NCBI RefSeq assembly: GCF_024347495.1
Contig: NZ_AP025491.1
Span: 124,001-188,000, forward strand
Source of the DNA: Vibrio gallaecicus
GTDB taxonomy: Bacteria; Pseudomonadota; Gammaproteobacteria; Enterobacterales; Vibrionaceae
Direction of reading: 5' to 3'
DNA length: 64,000 bases
Position numbers and translations under genes: made by a program
In this document: piece after piece, positions 1 through 9,247 of the stretch
Layout: each line of letters starts with the position of its first letter
Position numbering within the stretch: position 1 is the first letter of the stretch
The notes under the pieces: model-generated
What the model saw: the letters and a program-made list of their open reading frames with translations, nothing else
The model's database searches: none
Told to the model about the DNA's origin: nothing

Positions 1-212
1 AATCATACGATTAATCATGCAGTAAGCCAATGTTTATGCTTTGGCTAAGTTGTTCGAATTGTTGGAACAATCAGATTACCTATAGAAGTGGTGACAAATG
101 AATCAGTACTTGTTCAGCTATTAATATCCTCTATGATGACATTCTCAAGTGATTCAAATTATCTTGTTGATCCCTTTTTCTCAGCTGCAAATCAGACATC
201 ACGGAGTGATAA

Positions 213-1229
213 ATGAATACCGAATTTTTAGATGATGTTTTACAAGGTAGACGCGTTATTACCACTTTGAACGTAGACGATTTACCTTCAGGTGAGCATC
301 AGTTTTGGTTCCAAGTAACCAGCGATGGTTTAGGTCAGCCAAAAAATATGCCAGTCACGGTGTTCAAAGGGACAAATGATGGTCCTAAACTCATGGTGAC
401 CGCGGGTATCCATGGTGATGAGCTAAACGGTGTTCTAGCCGCTCAACAAATTGTACGAGAGCTCGTTGGTAAAGAGCTGTCTGGTACTGTCACTATTGTG
501 CCAACGGTAAATCTTTCTGGTTTGCTGAACCACAGCCGAGACTTTATCTCTTCCGATCCTGGTTCATGCCCAGCTAACCTCAATCGCCTTTTCCCAGGAA
601 ATGCAGATGGACTCGCGGCAGAGCGTTTCGTTGCTTCACTTTGGGAACGCTTACTGAAGCCGAATGCTACTTTTGCTATTGATCTACATACTCAAACTCG
701 CGGTGCTGTGTATCCATTATATGTTTTTGCCGATTATCGAATTGCTCAATGCAGTGAAATGGCAAGATTAATGAAACCTGACTGCGTTTTAAATGATCCG
801 GGTGATCCCGGTATATTAGAAACAGTTTGGAACCGAAGTGGCATTCCGAGTATTACTGTGGAAGTCGGGATGGGGAAATTTACTCAACCGAAAATGATTC
901 AACGTGCAGTAGAGGGGGTATTCAATATCTTAGCTTATTATGAGATGTTGGAATCTAACCATACCGCTCAATCAGTGACTGAAGTACCACAAATTAATTG
1001 GGTTGAAGGCGATAAAATCGTATCAGTTCGGGCGGATGTTGGGGGGTTTATCTTACCTCAAGTTGAACTGCTACAAAGCGTTGAAGTCGGTGATTTATTA
1101 GCGATTCAATATGATGCCTTTGGTGATGAAAGCAAACGCTATTTAGCACCATCTTCTGGGAAAGTTCTGAGTTACAACGTGGATGCACTTAGAGAACCAG
1201 GTGCACTGGTAGCTCGCTTGATTAGTTAG
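213..1229 (+). CDS. Succinylglutamate desuccinylase/aspartoacylase-family zinc deacylase
   Basis: A 338-residue protein of the AstE/AspA branch of the M14 metallopeptidase-like fold, expected to hydrolyse an N-acyl or amide bond with one zinc ion. The zinc-binding H-x-x-E signature is visible as GIHGDELNG near residue 67, a third ligand candidate is the DLHTQ segment near 157, and TVEVGMG near 217 fits the catalytic glutamate region. The C-terminal third (from about 260) looks like the beta-rich domain of this family. There is no signal peptide, so it should be cytoplasmic. It stands alone, with no arginine-catabolism (ast) genes nearby, so AstE itself is unlikely and the natural substrate cannot be read from the sequence. 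The first 212 bases of the window hold no recognisable gene. Confidence 0.8.
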   Translation: MNTEFLDDVLQGRRVITTLNVDDLPSGEHQFWFQVTSDGLGQPKNMPVTVFKGTNDGPKLMVTAGIHGDELNGVLAAQQIVRELVGKELSGTVTIVPTVNLSGLLNHSRDFISSDPGSCPANLNRLFPGNADGLAAERFVASLWERLLKPNATFAIDLHTQTRGAVYPLYVFADYRIAQCSEMARLMKPDCVLNDPGDPGILETVWNRSGIPSITVEVGMGKFTQPKMIQRAVEGVFNILAYYEMLESNHTAQSVTEVPQINWVEGDKIVSVRADVGGFILPQVELLQSVEVGDLLAIQYDAFGDESKRYLAPSSGKVLSYNVDALREPGALVARLIS

Positions 1230-1341
1230 ATCCTTTATCACTTTGAGAGTGAAGGCTGCCTACGCTTGTAAGACTTGGTGCATTTGTGAGTAAGCTCCGG
1301 GTTTCTTGTTTCCTAAGTATTAGTTTTTATCTTTTAATAAG

Positions 1342-1370
1342 AAAAGAGGCCAAGCAAATGCTTGGCCAAA
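1342..1370 (-). terminator. Rho-independent terminator of the leftward porin gene
   Basis: Perfect 8-bp stem GGCCAAGC / GCTTGGCC (1348-1355 and 1360-1367) with a 4-nt loop. On the minus strand it is followed by a T-rich tail, and it lies about 50 bp past the porin stop codon. Confidence 0.8.
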
Positions 1371-1418
1371 GGACAGTATGATTAGAGTTGAGTTGTACTC
1401 AGAGACTCTACTTTCGAA

Positions 1419-2345
1419 TTAGAAATCGTAACGAATACCAGCTTGAAGTTGGTCGTCTTTATTGTCTAACTGTTCAAATTTGTAACCAGCGTAAGTACGG
1501 ATATGACCGTTGAACTTGTAAACAGCTTCGATAGCGAAGTTATTTGCTAGTTCAGTGCTCGTATCGTCATTTTCTGAGAAGTTATATACACCAACTAGAG
1601 CGAGCTTCTTATTTGCTTTGAATTTTGCAGATAATTCGTAGCCCGTGATGTCTTCGTCAGCAACAGAGCCCATTGTGTAAAGGCCGCCGAAAGTGAATGC
1701 ATCCATCGCGTACTGCGCAACTAGGTTGATTTGGTTGTCACTGTCTTGACCGTTATCTTGTGAAACATAACCCAAGCCAAGGTCTAGCCCCATATCTAGT
1801 GAGAACATACCAGCAATACCGTAGCTGTCAGCATCTTTATCATCGGCAGCGATGTAGTTTGCTTTCACTTTAAATTGGTCAAACTTGCCTGAGTAAAGGA
1901 AGTTATTTTCGCGTTTATCTTTGTTACCAGAAACGATATCAGCAGCATCTGCACCGAACGTTGCCATTGTATCTGTTACATCAGTGAGCATCACTTGAGC
2001 AGAATCTTGCTTGCCGTAAGAAAACTCACCCATGTCAGTTCCAATACCTGCGAAGAAGTAGCGGTTAGAAATATCAGATGCGTCATCGAACTCTGCTTCG
2101 TACTTACCAAAACCGTATAAGCCGTCAGTTACTTGAGTTTTGCCTTTCAAATTAACTCGTGCACGAGACTTGTCTTTGAATGAGCTTTTATCAACCGTTT
2201 CGTTGTTATCTGAAATATTGAAACGAGCTTCAGCACGACCGCCGACTGAAAGTTTAGTCCCATCTTTGTCGTAAACTGTTGCAGCAAAAGATGAACCCGA
2301 TACCAATGCTGAGACGATTGCAGTTGCGATAGCTGCTTTTTTCAT
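1419..2345 (-). CDS. Outer-membrane general porin (OmpU/OmpH-like)
   Basis: A 308-residue trimeric beta-barrel porin of the Gram-negative porin family. A clear signal peptide (MKKAAIATAIVSALVSGSSFA) is followed by a mature start of ATVYDKDGTKLSVGG, typical of Vibrio OmpU-type porins. The chain has alternating aromatic/polar strands and ends in YDF, the terminal phenylalanine needed by the BAM machinery. At about 300 residues it is slightly shorter than classical OmpU. It is monocistronic, with its own terminator and a roughly 280-bp upstream gap. It allows diffusion of small solutes; selectivity cannot be read from sequence. A second, more divergent porin lies at 9248. Confidence 0.88.
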   Translation of the reverse strand: MKKAAIATAIVSALVSGSSFAATVYDKDGTKLSVGGRAEARFNISDNNETVDKSSFKDKSRARVNLKGKTQVTDGLYGFGKYEAEFDDASDISNRYFFAGIGTDMGEFSYGKQDSAQVMLTDVTDTMATFGADAADIVSGNKDKRENNFLYSGKFDQFKVKANYIAADDKDADSYGIAGMFSLDMGLDLGLGYVSQDNGQDSDNQINLVAQYAMDAFTFGGLYTMGSVADEDITGYELSAKFKANKKLALVGVYNFSENDDTSTELANNFAIEAVYKFNGHIRTYAGYKFEQLDNKDDQLQAGIRYDF

Positions 2346-2593
2346 TTTATTTATCCTATTTAAATATCAATGAGCTTCATGCCCGATTTGTTTTGATACG
2401 AGTAAGATAATGTTTATAAATGAAAGATTGATTTCTAATTAGTGACGGTTAAGTGTCGGTTTGGTTTCAGTTTTATGAATGCCAGCTAAGAGATTAATTT
2501 GGTGAATAAGGCGTTTGGTGAATGGGTCGCTGAAGGAAGTGTTAATCGATGCTCAAGGTGTTGGGCAGATCAGAGCAAGCTAATCGGTTCAAA

Positions 2594-2620
2594 TAAAAAG
2601 GGAGAGTATGCCTCTCCCAT
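2594..2620 (-). terminator. Terminator of the thiol-redox (scs-like) cluster
   Basis: Inverted repeat GGGAGAG (2600-2606) / CTCTCCC (2612-2618). Read leftward the stem is followed by TTTTTATT, and it sits just after the stop of the DsbA-like gene at 2630. Confidence 0.8.
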
Positions 2621-2629
2621 GATGTTCGT

Positions 2630-3352
2630 TTATTTAGAGAAGGCTTCTTTCACCATATCCTTTAGCTTCTCATATGGGACATAACCAGGGGTTACTTGAT
2701 CATTCATGATCATAGCCGGTGTTCCTCCTAATCCCATCGCAGTAAAGGTCTGGTAGTTTCTGGCAACAATCAATTCTTGCTCTTCACTCGTATTCAGAAG
2801 AGCTTCAGTTTTTGTCTTCTTCGCAATCGCATCTAATGAGCGTTTGTCATGGCGACCATTTTTTGCCACTAATAGGTTATGTACTTCAACAAAGCTTTCA
2901 GGTTGTTGCTTCCAAACATTAAGTGCGTACAGCGCCGAGTTAGTATCGGTTCCCGGAGCTTGTTGTTGCTGTAAAGGCACGTATATGTTGATTACTTTCA
3001 AGTCACTATTTTCTTGGCTTAACTTTTCGAATGCCGCTTCCAATTTTTTACAATATGGACAGTTATAGTCGGTAAAGTTGATGATAACAGAGCTGCCGTT
3101 AGGGTTACCCGTAATTGAGTGTGCTTTATTGTTGTATAGCCAATCGTGGCTTTGTGCCTTAACTTTCTCTAGTTGAGCTTGCCCTTCTACGTACTGTTCA
3201 AGACTTTCATGTAAATTACTGATAACGCTTGGGTTACTTCTTAGCAGCTCATTAATTTTTAAAAGCTGTACTTCTTGGGATTCAGTCAAAGCGGCTGAGA
3301 CTGTAACAGAGAATACAGCCGTAATCAGTGTACTAATAATAAGTTTTTTCAC
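2630..3352 (-). CDS. scsC: Periplasmic DsbA-like thiol-disulfide oxidoreductase (ScsC-like)
   Basis: A 240-residue exported thioredoxin-fold protein. A signal peptide ends near residue 20 (VSVTVSAA). An N-terminal helical stretch of about 60 residues precedes the thioredoxin fold, as in trimerising ScsC/Com1-type proteins. The active site is CPYC in DYNCPYCKKLE, and the cis-proline loop is seen in LGGTPAMIM. The start is GTG at 3352 with AAGGA upstream. In known Scs systems ScsC is a disulfide isomerase/reductase kept reduced by ScsB, and the ScsB-like gene lies two genes upstream here. The 178-bp gap to the preceding gene suggests a separate promoter or weaker coupling. The family is firm; the specific ScsC role is inferred from context. 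Confidence 0.75.
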   Translation of the reverse strand: MKKLIISTLITAVFSVTVSAALTESQEVQLLKINELLRSNPSVISNLHESLEQYVEGQAQLEKVKAQSHDWLYNNKAHSITGNPNGSSVIINFTDYNCPYCKKLEAAFEKLSQENSDLKVINIYVPLQQQQAPGTDTNSALYALNVWKQQPESFVEVHNLLVAKNGRHDKRSLDAIAKKTKTEALLNTSEEQELIVARNYQTFTAMGLGGTPAMIMNDQVTPGYVPYEKLKDMVKEAFSK

Positions 3353-3530
3353 GGTAAATCCTTTAACTTTCGTTGTTCTTATTCCTATTTAGAGCGCGTT
3401 GTTCTTTATAAAAAACAGTTATAAAAAACAATCTAACCAAATCCTCTAAATAGAGTCATAAATTTAAAATGCAGTTATGGAACGACACAAAGATCGTTCT
3501 ACGTGAATAGTGCTCAATATAAATTGTGCT

Positions 3531-4067
3531 CTATACAAATAAAGTTCTAAACCAAAGCCCCCAAGGTGTGGTTACCCCTGTCGAAGTGTGCTTTATTTCA
3601 CCGTCTTTTATGATCACGATGGTAGGAGTGACACTAATTTTCCAGTCTCGGTTGAGGTTTCCGGTAGCGTCATTGAGTACAGGGAAGTCGTACTCTTTTG
3701 CGGAAAGAAATCGACGAACTCGTTCATCTTCACCTGAGGAAAGTGCCACAGTAACCACTTGATGATCATTAGCAAACCAGTTGATGGTTGGGCTTACAAA
3801 TTTGCATGCACCGCACCATGTTGCCCAAAAATAGACAATAACGGGTTCACCTGATTTGCTTTGTTCAATAACATCAATGAATTCACCTTGCACAGTCATT
3901 CCTGATATGGGGAGAGCTGCGCCAGTTGGTAGTTTGGCACTGTGATAAAAATCCATAGCGTAAGAAACGATGCCAACGATCAAGATAATATAGACGAGTT
4001 CTTTCGCCCATTTTTTTACTCGGCTTGGCTTCTCATTTTTGTGAGAGTCTTTTGAGTGTTTATCCAT
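3531..4067 (-). CDS. scsD: Membrane-anchored TlpA/ScsD-like thioredoxin
   Basis: About 178 residues with one N-terminal membrane anchor (residues ~22-42, VYIILIVGIVSYAMDF) and a periplasmic thioredoxin domain with active site WCGAC in YFWATWCGACKFVSP and cis-Pro in VTPTIVII. This is the TlpA/ResA/ScsD type, probably taking electrons from the adjacent ScsB-like membrane reductase. A TTG at 4070 directly abuts the scsB stop codon, but the following ATG at 4067 has better spacing from a GAG-containing leader and is preferred. The two genes are therefore translationally coupled. The gene order (B-D-C) differs from the ABCD order known in Salmonella. Confidence 0.72.
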   Translation of the reverse strand: MDKHSKDSHKNEKPSRVKKWAKELVYIILIVGIVSYAMDFYHSAKLPTGAALPISGMTVQGEFIDVIEQSKSGEPVIVYFWATWCGACKFVSPTINWFANDHQVVTVALSSGEDERVRRFLSAKEYDFPVLNDATGNLNRDWKISVTPTIVIIKDGEIKHTSTGVTTPWGLWFRTLFV

Positions 4068-4070
4068 CAA

Positions 4071-6200
4071 TTATCTCGCTGTATTTAAAGCTTGAGTTAC
4101 GGTATCACTATCCAAAATAACAGGAAGAGGGATACCATTTTCATAACTTGGTCCGTATATAATGTTGAATGGCACACCGAATCGACCGTTACTCTGTAGG
4201 TAATCGGTGACACTTTTATTTGGTGTCGTCCAATCGCCTTTCATAAGAACAATATCGTCTGCTTTTAGGTGGCTATAAACCGGATCTTGTAAGATCACGC
4301 CAATCTTGTTGGCTTTACACGTAATACACCAGTCGGCAGTGACATCCACAAAGACAGTTTTTCCTTGTTTAACTAGTGCTGGTATTTCAGTCGCTTCTAA
4401 TGGTTGCCAATTAAGGTCATCCACAATTGGGGTTGACCAGTTGTCAGCAGTTAAACTGCCTGCAATTAATCCACCGCCAAAAACAAGTGTAGATATAGCA
4501 ATAATAGGAACTAACACTTTTCTTCCCAGCTTCACACCAATCCAAACTAATACGCTAATCAGTAATCCAGCAGTCAAAACGATGGTCGGAAATAGCCCAA
4601 TAAATGGAGTTAATAAGCTGCTTAACCATAAGCTAGTCGCAAGCATCATCATTCCGAAAGTAAGCTTAACCTTAAACATCCAGTTACCTGGTTTAGGTAA
4701 GAATTGAACCATTTTTGGGAAGGCTGCAAAAAGTAACCACGGAAAGCTCATACCCACGCCGAGCGCAACAAATATAGCCCACAACTCTTGGTAGCTTGCT
4801 CCTAAGGCATAAGCGACAGCAGTCCCTAGAAACGGAGCACTACAAGGCGTAGCAAGTAATGTTGCGAACATACCTTGAATAAAATGACCTGAGTGCGAGT
4901 TATTTCCTTTCAAAGCCATCCAAGTATTTAGGTTTGATGGGAGTTTGAATTCAAATAAACCAAGTAGATTAGTCGCAAAAAGCGTGGTCACAAATAGCAT
5001 AAACGCAATGAACCATCCGCTTTGGAATTGGATGCCCCAACCAATAGCGTTGCCTCCCATTTTCAGCATTGAAATGCCAAAAGCGAGGATAGCAAATGAG
5101 GTAATAATACCTGCTGCTGAAGCGATGAATGAGCCTCGAATATGACGAGAAGATGCTCCTTGGTTTCCGATCATGCTGTTGAGTTTCATTCCAAGAACAG
5201 GAAGTACGCATGGCATAATGTTAAGTATGAATCCGCCAATGAGGGCAAAACCTAACATGGCAAAGAAGCTGTTGTTAGTTTCTTGATAAATAACAGGTTG
5301 AGAACCAACTTCTCCAGTTAATTCACTGGCAAAAGTTTCATCGGAAATGGTTAACGAAATACTACGACCCACGAGGTTGGTTTCACCTAGCCAGTTGCTC
5401 ACATCAAACACTGCCGTTAGCGTATTACCTGAAATATGCAGGGTGGGTTGTGCAAAGAACTCATCCAATACCTCGTTGCCATCCACTAGTATTTGGGGTT
5501 TGTCCCAGGCTTTTGTGTTCGAAAATTGTGTGACAAGCTGTTGTTTCTCTTCATTCCAATATAGACCTTTGGTTGAAACATTTTGCTCGCTAGCATTGGA
5601 ATCAATTTTTACGGGGGTTTTACTCATGCCTTGGTTGAATATAAACATAGCTTCTTCATCTAGCTGTAAAGATGAAGGGTTGATAGGCAATGAAATATTG
5701 TAATCAGTCAGAACACAAATGTTCGTACACGATGGGAATCTCAACTTTGCATTAAAAGTCGCACCTTGAGTAATGTCATCTAACGTTAGAGTGATTGGGA
5801 AACTGACGTGAGATTTGTAACCTAACGTCATTACACCAAGTTGCTCGTAATATTTAGGTACAGGCCAGTGCCAATCGACGGCTTTAATATTGGTCGATTC
5901 AGTCCAATCCCATTCAGGTGCAATCCCACCTTCTCCGGGGCTACGCCAGTATGTTTTCCAATCACCGTCTAAAGTTACGTCTAGAACGGCGCTGATCGTA
6001 CTGAGTTCAGGATCTTGTTGACCTGTAGACATCATTCGAAGCTTTACGGGCGGATGCTCAGGTGCTGATATCCAACCTGTACTTTGAGCGAATGATGTTG
6101 AAGAAAAACTGATAAATACAGCAATGAATAAAAACTTCATACATGCATGAAGCTGAGCTCGCGCGTATTGCGCAAACCTAAAAAATAAGTGATTTAGCAC
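4071..6200 (-). CDS. scsB: DsbD/ScsB-family transmembrane thiol reductase
   Basis: A 709-residue protein that moves electrons from cytoplasmic thioredoxin to periplasmic thiol proteins. The order is: signal peptide (cleavage near FAQS); an N-terminal DsbC/DsbD-alpha-like domain with a CTNIC cysteine pair; eight or so membrane segments with the conserved cysteines in MPCVLPVLGMK and LATPCSAPFLG; and a C-terminal thioredoxin domain with DWCITCKANK. The three redox modules and the length match ScsB rather than the shorter DsbD. The start is GTG at 6200, preceded by GGAG with good spacing; an internal ATG just before the signal peptide (MKFLF) is the alternative. It heads the cluster with scsD- and scsC-like genes downstream. 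Confidence 0.82.
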   Translation of the reverse strand: MLNHLFFRFAQYARAQLHACMKFLFIAVFISFSSTSFAQSTGWISAPEHPPVKLRMMSTGQQDPELSTISAVLDVTLDGDWKTYWRSPGEGGIAPEWDWTESTNIKAVDWHWPVPKYYEQLGVMTLGYKSHVSFPITLTLDDITQGATFNAKLRFPSCTNICVLTDYNISLPINPSSLQLDEEAMFIFNQGMSKTPVKIDSNASEQNVSTKGLYWNEEKQQLVTQFSNTKAWDKPQILVDGNEVLDEFFAQPTLHISGNTLTAVFDVSNWLGETNLVGRSISLTISDETFASELTGEVGSQPVIYQETNNSFFAMLGFALIGGFILNIMPCVLPVLGMKLNSMIGNQGASSRHIRGSFIASAAGIITSFAILAFGISMLKMGGNAIGWGIQFQSGWFIAFMLFVTTLFATNLLGLFEFKLPSNLNTWMALKGNNSHSGHFIQGMFATLLATPCSAPFLGTAVAYALGASYQELWAIFVALGVGMSFPWLLFAAFPKMVQFLPKPGNWMFKVKLTFGMMMLATSLWLSSLLTPFIGLFPTIVLTAGLLISVLVWIGVKLGRKVLVPIIAISTLVFGGGLIAGSLTADNWSTPIVDDLNWQPLEATEIPALVKQGKTVFVDVTADWCITCKANKIGVILQDPVYSHLKADDIVLMKGDWTTPNKSVTDYLQSNGRFGVPFNIIYGPSYENGIPLPVILDSDTVTQALNTAR

Positions 6201-6248
6201 TAAAATTGTCTCCGAAAATAAAATAAAAGGGTGATTGGACCCGGTTAT

Positions 6249-6737
6249 TTACTCTCGAAATATACAATAAGTGAGGTGCAGGCGGTGCTTTGAACGTTGG
6301 AAATCTCTTTGCTCTTCACGGAAACGTCGCAAAGTATCAGGAATAACACTGAATATGACGATTGTGAGCAAAAGGAAACAAGCGAGCCAGTGAAGCTTAG
6401 GCGCAGAATAAGTCAGCATCTTCTCGCTAAGGCTACAAGGTTCTTCTGCAGGAAGCTTTTTGATTTGCTGTGAGGAGTTACTAAAAACGTCGAAATAGAG
6501 TTGCGCTATATCAGTGATACTGGAAGTTGATTGAGTATCATCACGAGTTAATACCGAATTAGCATAAGTTGTGTTCGGTGACAGGAGTGATGTTGTGGAC
6601 AGTGATTGGCTAGATAGCAAGCTTGCCAGACAAGTCAACATGACTAATCCGGTTAAAAAAATCGACCAAAGCGCGTGCTTTTGTAAGCGATTTTTATTCG
6701 TTGATAATAGGGCTATTTTGCTTGGCAAAGAAATCAC
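6249..6737 (-). CDS. Small two-helix membrane protein at the head of the scs-like cluster
   Basis: 162 residues, not confidently recognised. It has two hydrophobic segments (about 23-43 and 113-133) enclosing a polar, presumably periplasmic, loop of about 70 residues with one cysteine (EEPCSL). A basic cytoplasmic tail ends in HRLHLTYCIFRE. It is 48 bp upstream of the ScsB-like gene on the same strand, the position held by scsA in enterobacterial scs operons, so it may be the ScsA counterpart; sequence support for that is weak. Cysteines in the loop, second helix and tail would suit a metal- or thiol-linked role. The apparent start is GTG at 6737 without a good ribosome site, so the N-terminus is uncertain. 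Confidence 0.5.
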   Translation of the reverse strand: MISLPSKIALLSTNKNRLQKHALWSIFLTGLVMLTCLASLLSSQSLSTTSLLSPNTTYANSVLTRDDTQSTSSITDIAQLYFDVFSNSSQQIKKLPAEEPCSLSEKMLTYSAPKLHWLACFLLLTIVIFSVIPDTLRRFREEQRDFQRSKHRLHLTYCIFRE

Positions 6738-6855
6738 AGTAAATATAAAGACCGAGCTAGATTAGTGAAATAATTCAACTTGAGCAAGGTTAAGTTTGTC
6801 AGTGAATTGTCATGTTCACTGTATTAATGCTGGCTAGCCCTAATATTACCTAGCA

Positions 6856-8646
6856 TTATTGATTCGATGCTATTCGTTCATTCGCCAGTAAAGTCGATAA
6901 GTCATCGATTTCTAAAGGTCGAGCGAAATGATAGCCCTGGTAATGCATACATGCTTCATCTGCAAGCAAATCTAGTTGTGCTTTATCCTCAACGCCTTCT
7001 GCAATGACCGTTTTTCCTAGGTTATGACCGAGCTGAATGATCGTTCGGACAATCATATGATCTTCATGCCTTTGTACACATTCATCAATAAAGGACTTAT
7101 CAATTTTTAACACATCGATTGGGAGTTTTTTTAGGTAGTTTAGTGACGAGTAAGCAACACCAAAATCATCAATAGCAACAGTCACACCAAGCTTTCTTAA
7201 TTGGTTACAAGCGTTGATGATGTTGTCAGGCTGCTGCATTAAGGTGGTTTCGGTGATCTCTAATTGCAATAAATGTGGCGATAGCTCCACTGTGTTTAAG
7301 GAGGAAGTCACCAGGGTATAGATATCATCATGTGCGAATTGAACGGTGGAAACATTGACTGAAACACAAAGGTTAAAGCCTTCGTCATGCCATTTTTTTG
7401 CTTGTTTCGTTGCTTCTTCTATTACCCAGCGACCGATGGGGATGATCAGCTTACTTTTTTCTGCGATCCCAATAAACTCAAAGGGTGAAACAACGCCTAA
7501 TTGAGGGTGGTGCCAACGAATAAGAGCTTCCGCGCCGCATATTTCCCCTGATTTAATGTCGACTTTAGGTTGATAAAGCAGTTTAAATTGCTCGTTTTCA
7601 ATCGCAGCGGCTAACTCGGTCTCAATTTGATGTTGTCGAATAGTTTCATCTATTAATTCATGATCGTACCAACGAATATTTCCTTTGCCTTGAGACTTCG
7701 CTTTCTTAACGGCGATATCAGCGTTTTTACTTAAGATCTCAGTATTGCCCATTGAGTCTTCAAGTTTGGCAATGCCAGCACAAAAGTTTAATTTATAGGA
7801 GTATGGATTGATTTGATAAGTTTTTTCCGCGATTTGTTTTAATTGGTTTTCTAATGATTGAAGCTCTTGAGTTAAATCGTTTTCTTCATAGCAGATGATA
7901 ATAAATTCATCACCACTTAAACGGTAAGATGATAGGTTTTCAGAAGACAACTGGTTGAGTTCTTGAGCAAACATTGACAGCAGTTTATCGCCTTTGTCAT
8001 GACCAACGCTTTCATTAACGTCCTTAAAGTTGTCAAGGTCGATTTGGATAATTGCAGACTGCTTTGAGGGAAGGCTTTCCATCGACTTTAGTGTATCAAA
8101 GTACGCTTTTCTATTACCTAACGATGTAAGAAAGTCCGTTAAACTTTCTTTACGGAATACCAACATTTGTTCCCGAAATTTTTGTTGGTAGTAAGTCATG
8201 ATGGTGGCAAACACCGTGATAATGACTACTTCAATCGCATCTTCTATAAACTCTTCAAACTCAGATTCAGGCAGTTCATACAAGTAGCTAAGTATCAGAA
8301 CTCCACCGGAGGCAATCGGCCACATAGAGCCTGGAAAAATAACGATATAAGAAAGTGGTATTAGTATGAAGGCTTCTTCAATAGTATCCAGTTCGAGTGG
8401 TTCAACATATCCTCCAACTAAAATGATAGTCATAGAAGCGACAGCTGCAACCGATTTAACTTGAGGGTGTTTGTGAAAAAATGCAATTAGCATGCAAGCA
8501 GGGTAGCTAAGGTATATCCATCGAACGAGTTGATGTTCTGATATGAGAGTATAAGAGACTATAGTGACCGCGGCGACAAAACCTAAGGTGATAAGGGTTC
8601 TAATTCTGTTAGTGCTAATAGGGTGTGAGCCTAAAAATTGGGTCAT
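6856..8646 (-). CDS. Membrane-bound GGDEF-EAL protein (probable c-di-GMP phosphodiesterase)
   Basis: 596 residues. Residues 1-155 form an integral-membrane sensor with several helices; 165-330 are a GGDEF domain and 345-590 an EAL domain. The GGDEF signature is SGDEF (244-248) and no RxxD inhibitory site is seen ahead of it, so cyclase activity is doubtful though not excluded. The EAL domain keeps EAL (373-375), the SVNVS asparagine, the ITETT glutamate, IDDFG, the LKIDKSF lysine and EGVED, which are the metal and catalytic positions of active phosphodiesterases. The loop after DDFG reads VAYSS rather than the usual TGYSS. It is monocistronic with a good GAGGAAA site. It could influence the c-di-GMP riboswitch upstream of gbpA in this window. 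Confidence 0.85.
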   Translation of the reverse strand: MTQFLGSHPISTNRIRTLITLGFVAAVTIVSYTLISEHQLVRWIYLSYPACMLIAFFHKHPQVKSVAAVASMTIILVGGYVEPLELDTIEEAFILIPLSYIVIFPGSMWPIASGGVLILSYLYELPESEFEEFIEDAIEVVIITVFATIMTYYQQKFREQMLVFRKESLTDFLTSLGNRKAYFDTLKSMESLPSKQSAIIQIDLDNFKDVNESVGHDKGDKLLSMFAQELNQLSSENLSSYRLSGDEFIIICYEENDLTQELQSLENQLKQIAEKTYQINPYSYKLNFCAGIAKLEDSMGNTEILSKNADIAVKKAKSQGKGNIRWYDHELIDETIRQHQIETELAAAIENEQFKLLYQPKVDIKSGEICGAEALIRWHHPQLGVVSPFEFIGIAEKSKLIIPIGRWVIEEATKQAKKWHDEGFNLCVSVNVSTVQFAHDDIYTLVTSSLNTVELSPHLLQLEITETTLMQQPDNIINACNQLRKLGVTVAIDDFGVAYSSLNYLKKLPIDVLKIDKSFIDECVQRHEDHMIVRTIIQLGHNLGKTVIAEGVEDKAQLDLLADEACMHYQGYHFARPLEIDDLSTLLANERIASNQ

Positions 8647-9247
8647 AGGGTTTCCTCATAATGTACCTTGATAACTATAATAATTTGATTAGCCCCTCAA
8701 GAATGCTCTAGTCAAATTAAGGTGCACTTCAAGGATATGGTCAAAGGTTGTTGATGACCTTAGCAGTTTCCAAATTTAGCACTCGAAAAGTTGAATTTAA
8801 TCAAATTCTCATTCTTTTCACTGAATGTGATTATAGCGTACATTAAACCATTAAATGTTCTGTATCTTCTTTATTACAGGTATATAACCCTATTTTTTAG
8901 TTCTTATATAAACAATTCTAGTTTGTAGGTAAATGCTCAATTCTTTAGGCAATAGTGTTACTTATTTGTTTTTCATCAGTAATGTGTTTGTGATTTTTAG
9001 TTTTTTGTAAATGTAACAAGCTATAACAAAGGAATTGTCATGTTTTTTATAAATCAATAATTCTAACTTACTGTTAATTAAGTATTTATATTTTTGTACT
9101 TGTTTTTTTTATCTTTTATATAACTTAATGAAACTATTTGAGTCATCTCGATTAGGGTTATGTCACTTGTTAAGAACAGGTAACAACTTCCGTTAGAGAG
9201 AAGTTGTGAGTGATTAAATTACCTTTAAGTTACAAATGGATATGACG
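8647..9247. other. AT-rich divergent intergenic region with a leader hairpin
   Basis: About 600 bp between the GGDEF-EAL gene (left) and a porin (right), very AT-rich and without a plausible ORF. Near the porin start there is an inverted repeat ACAACTTC (9183-9190) / GAAGTTGT (9200-9207) with a 9-nt loop, placed about 40 nt before the start codon. It probably lies in the porin 5' UTR and could be a stability element or a small-RNA target. Nothing else recognisable was seen. Confidence 0.5.

Noticed and set aside
2499..2684. 61-codon plus-strand frame between the porin and the DsbA-like gene
   Set aside because: It overlaps the scsC-like terminator and the 3' end of that gene; composition is not protein-like.
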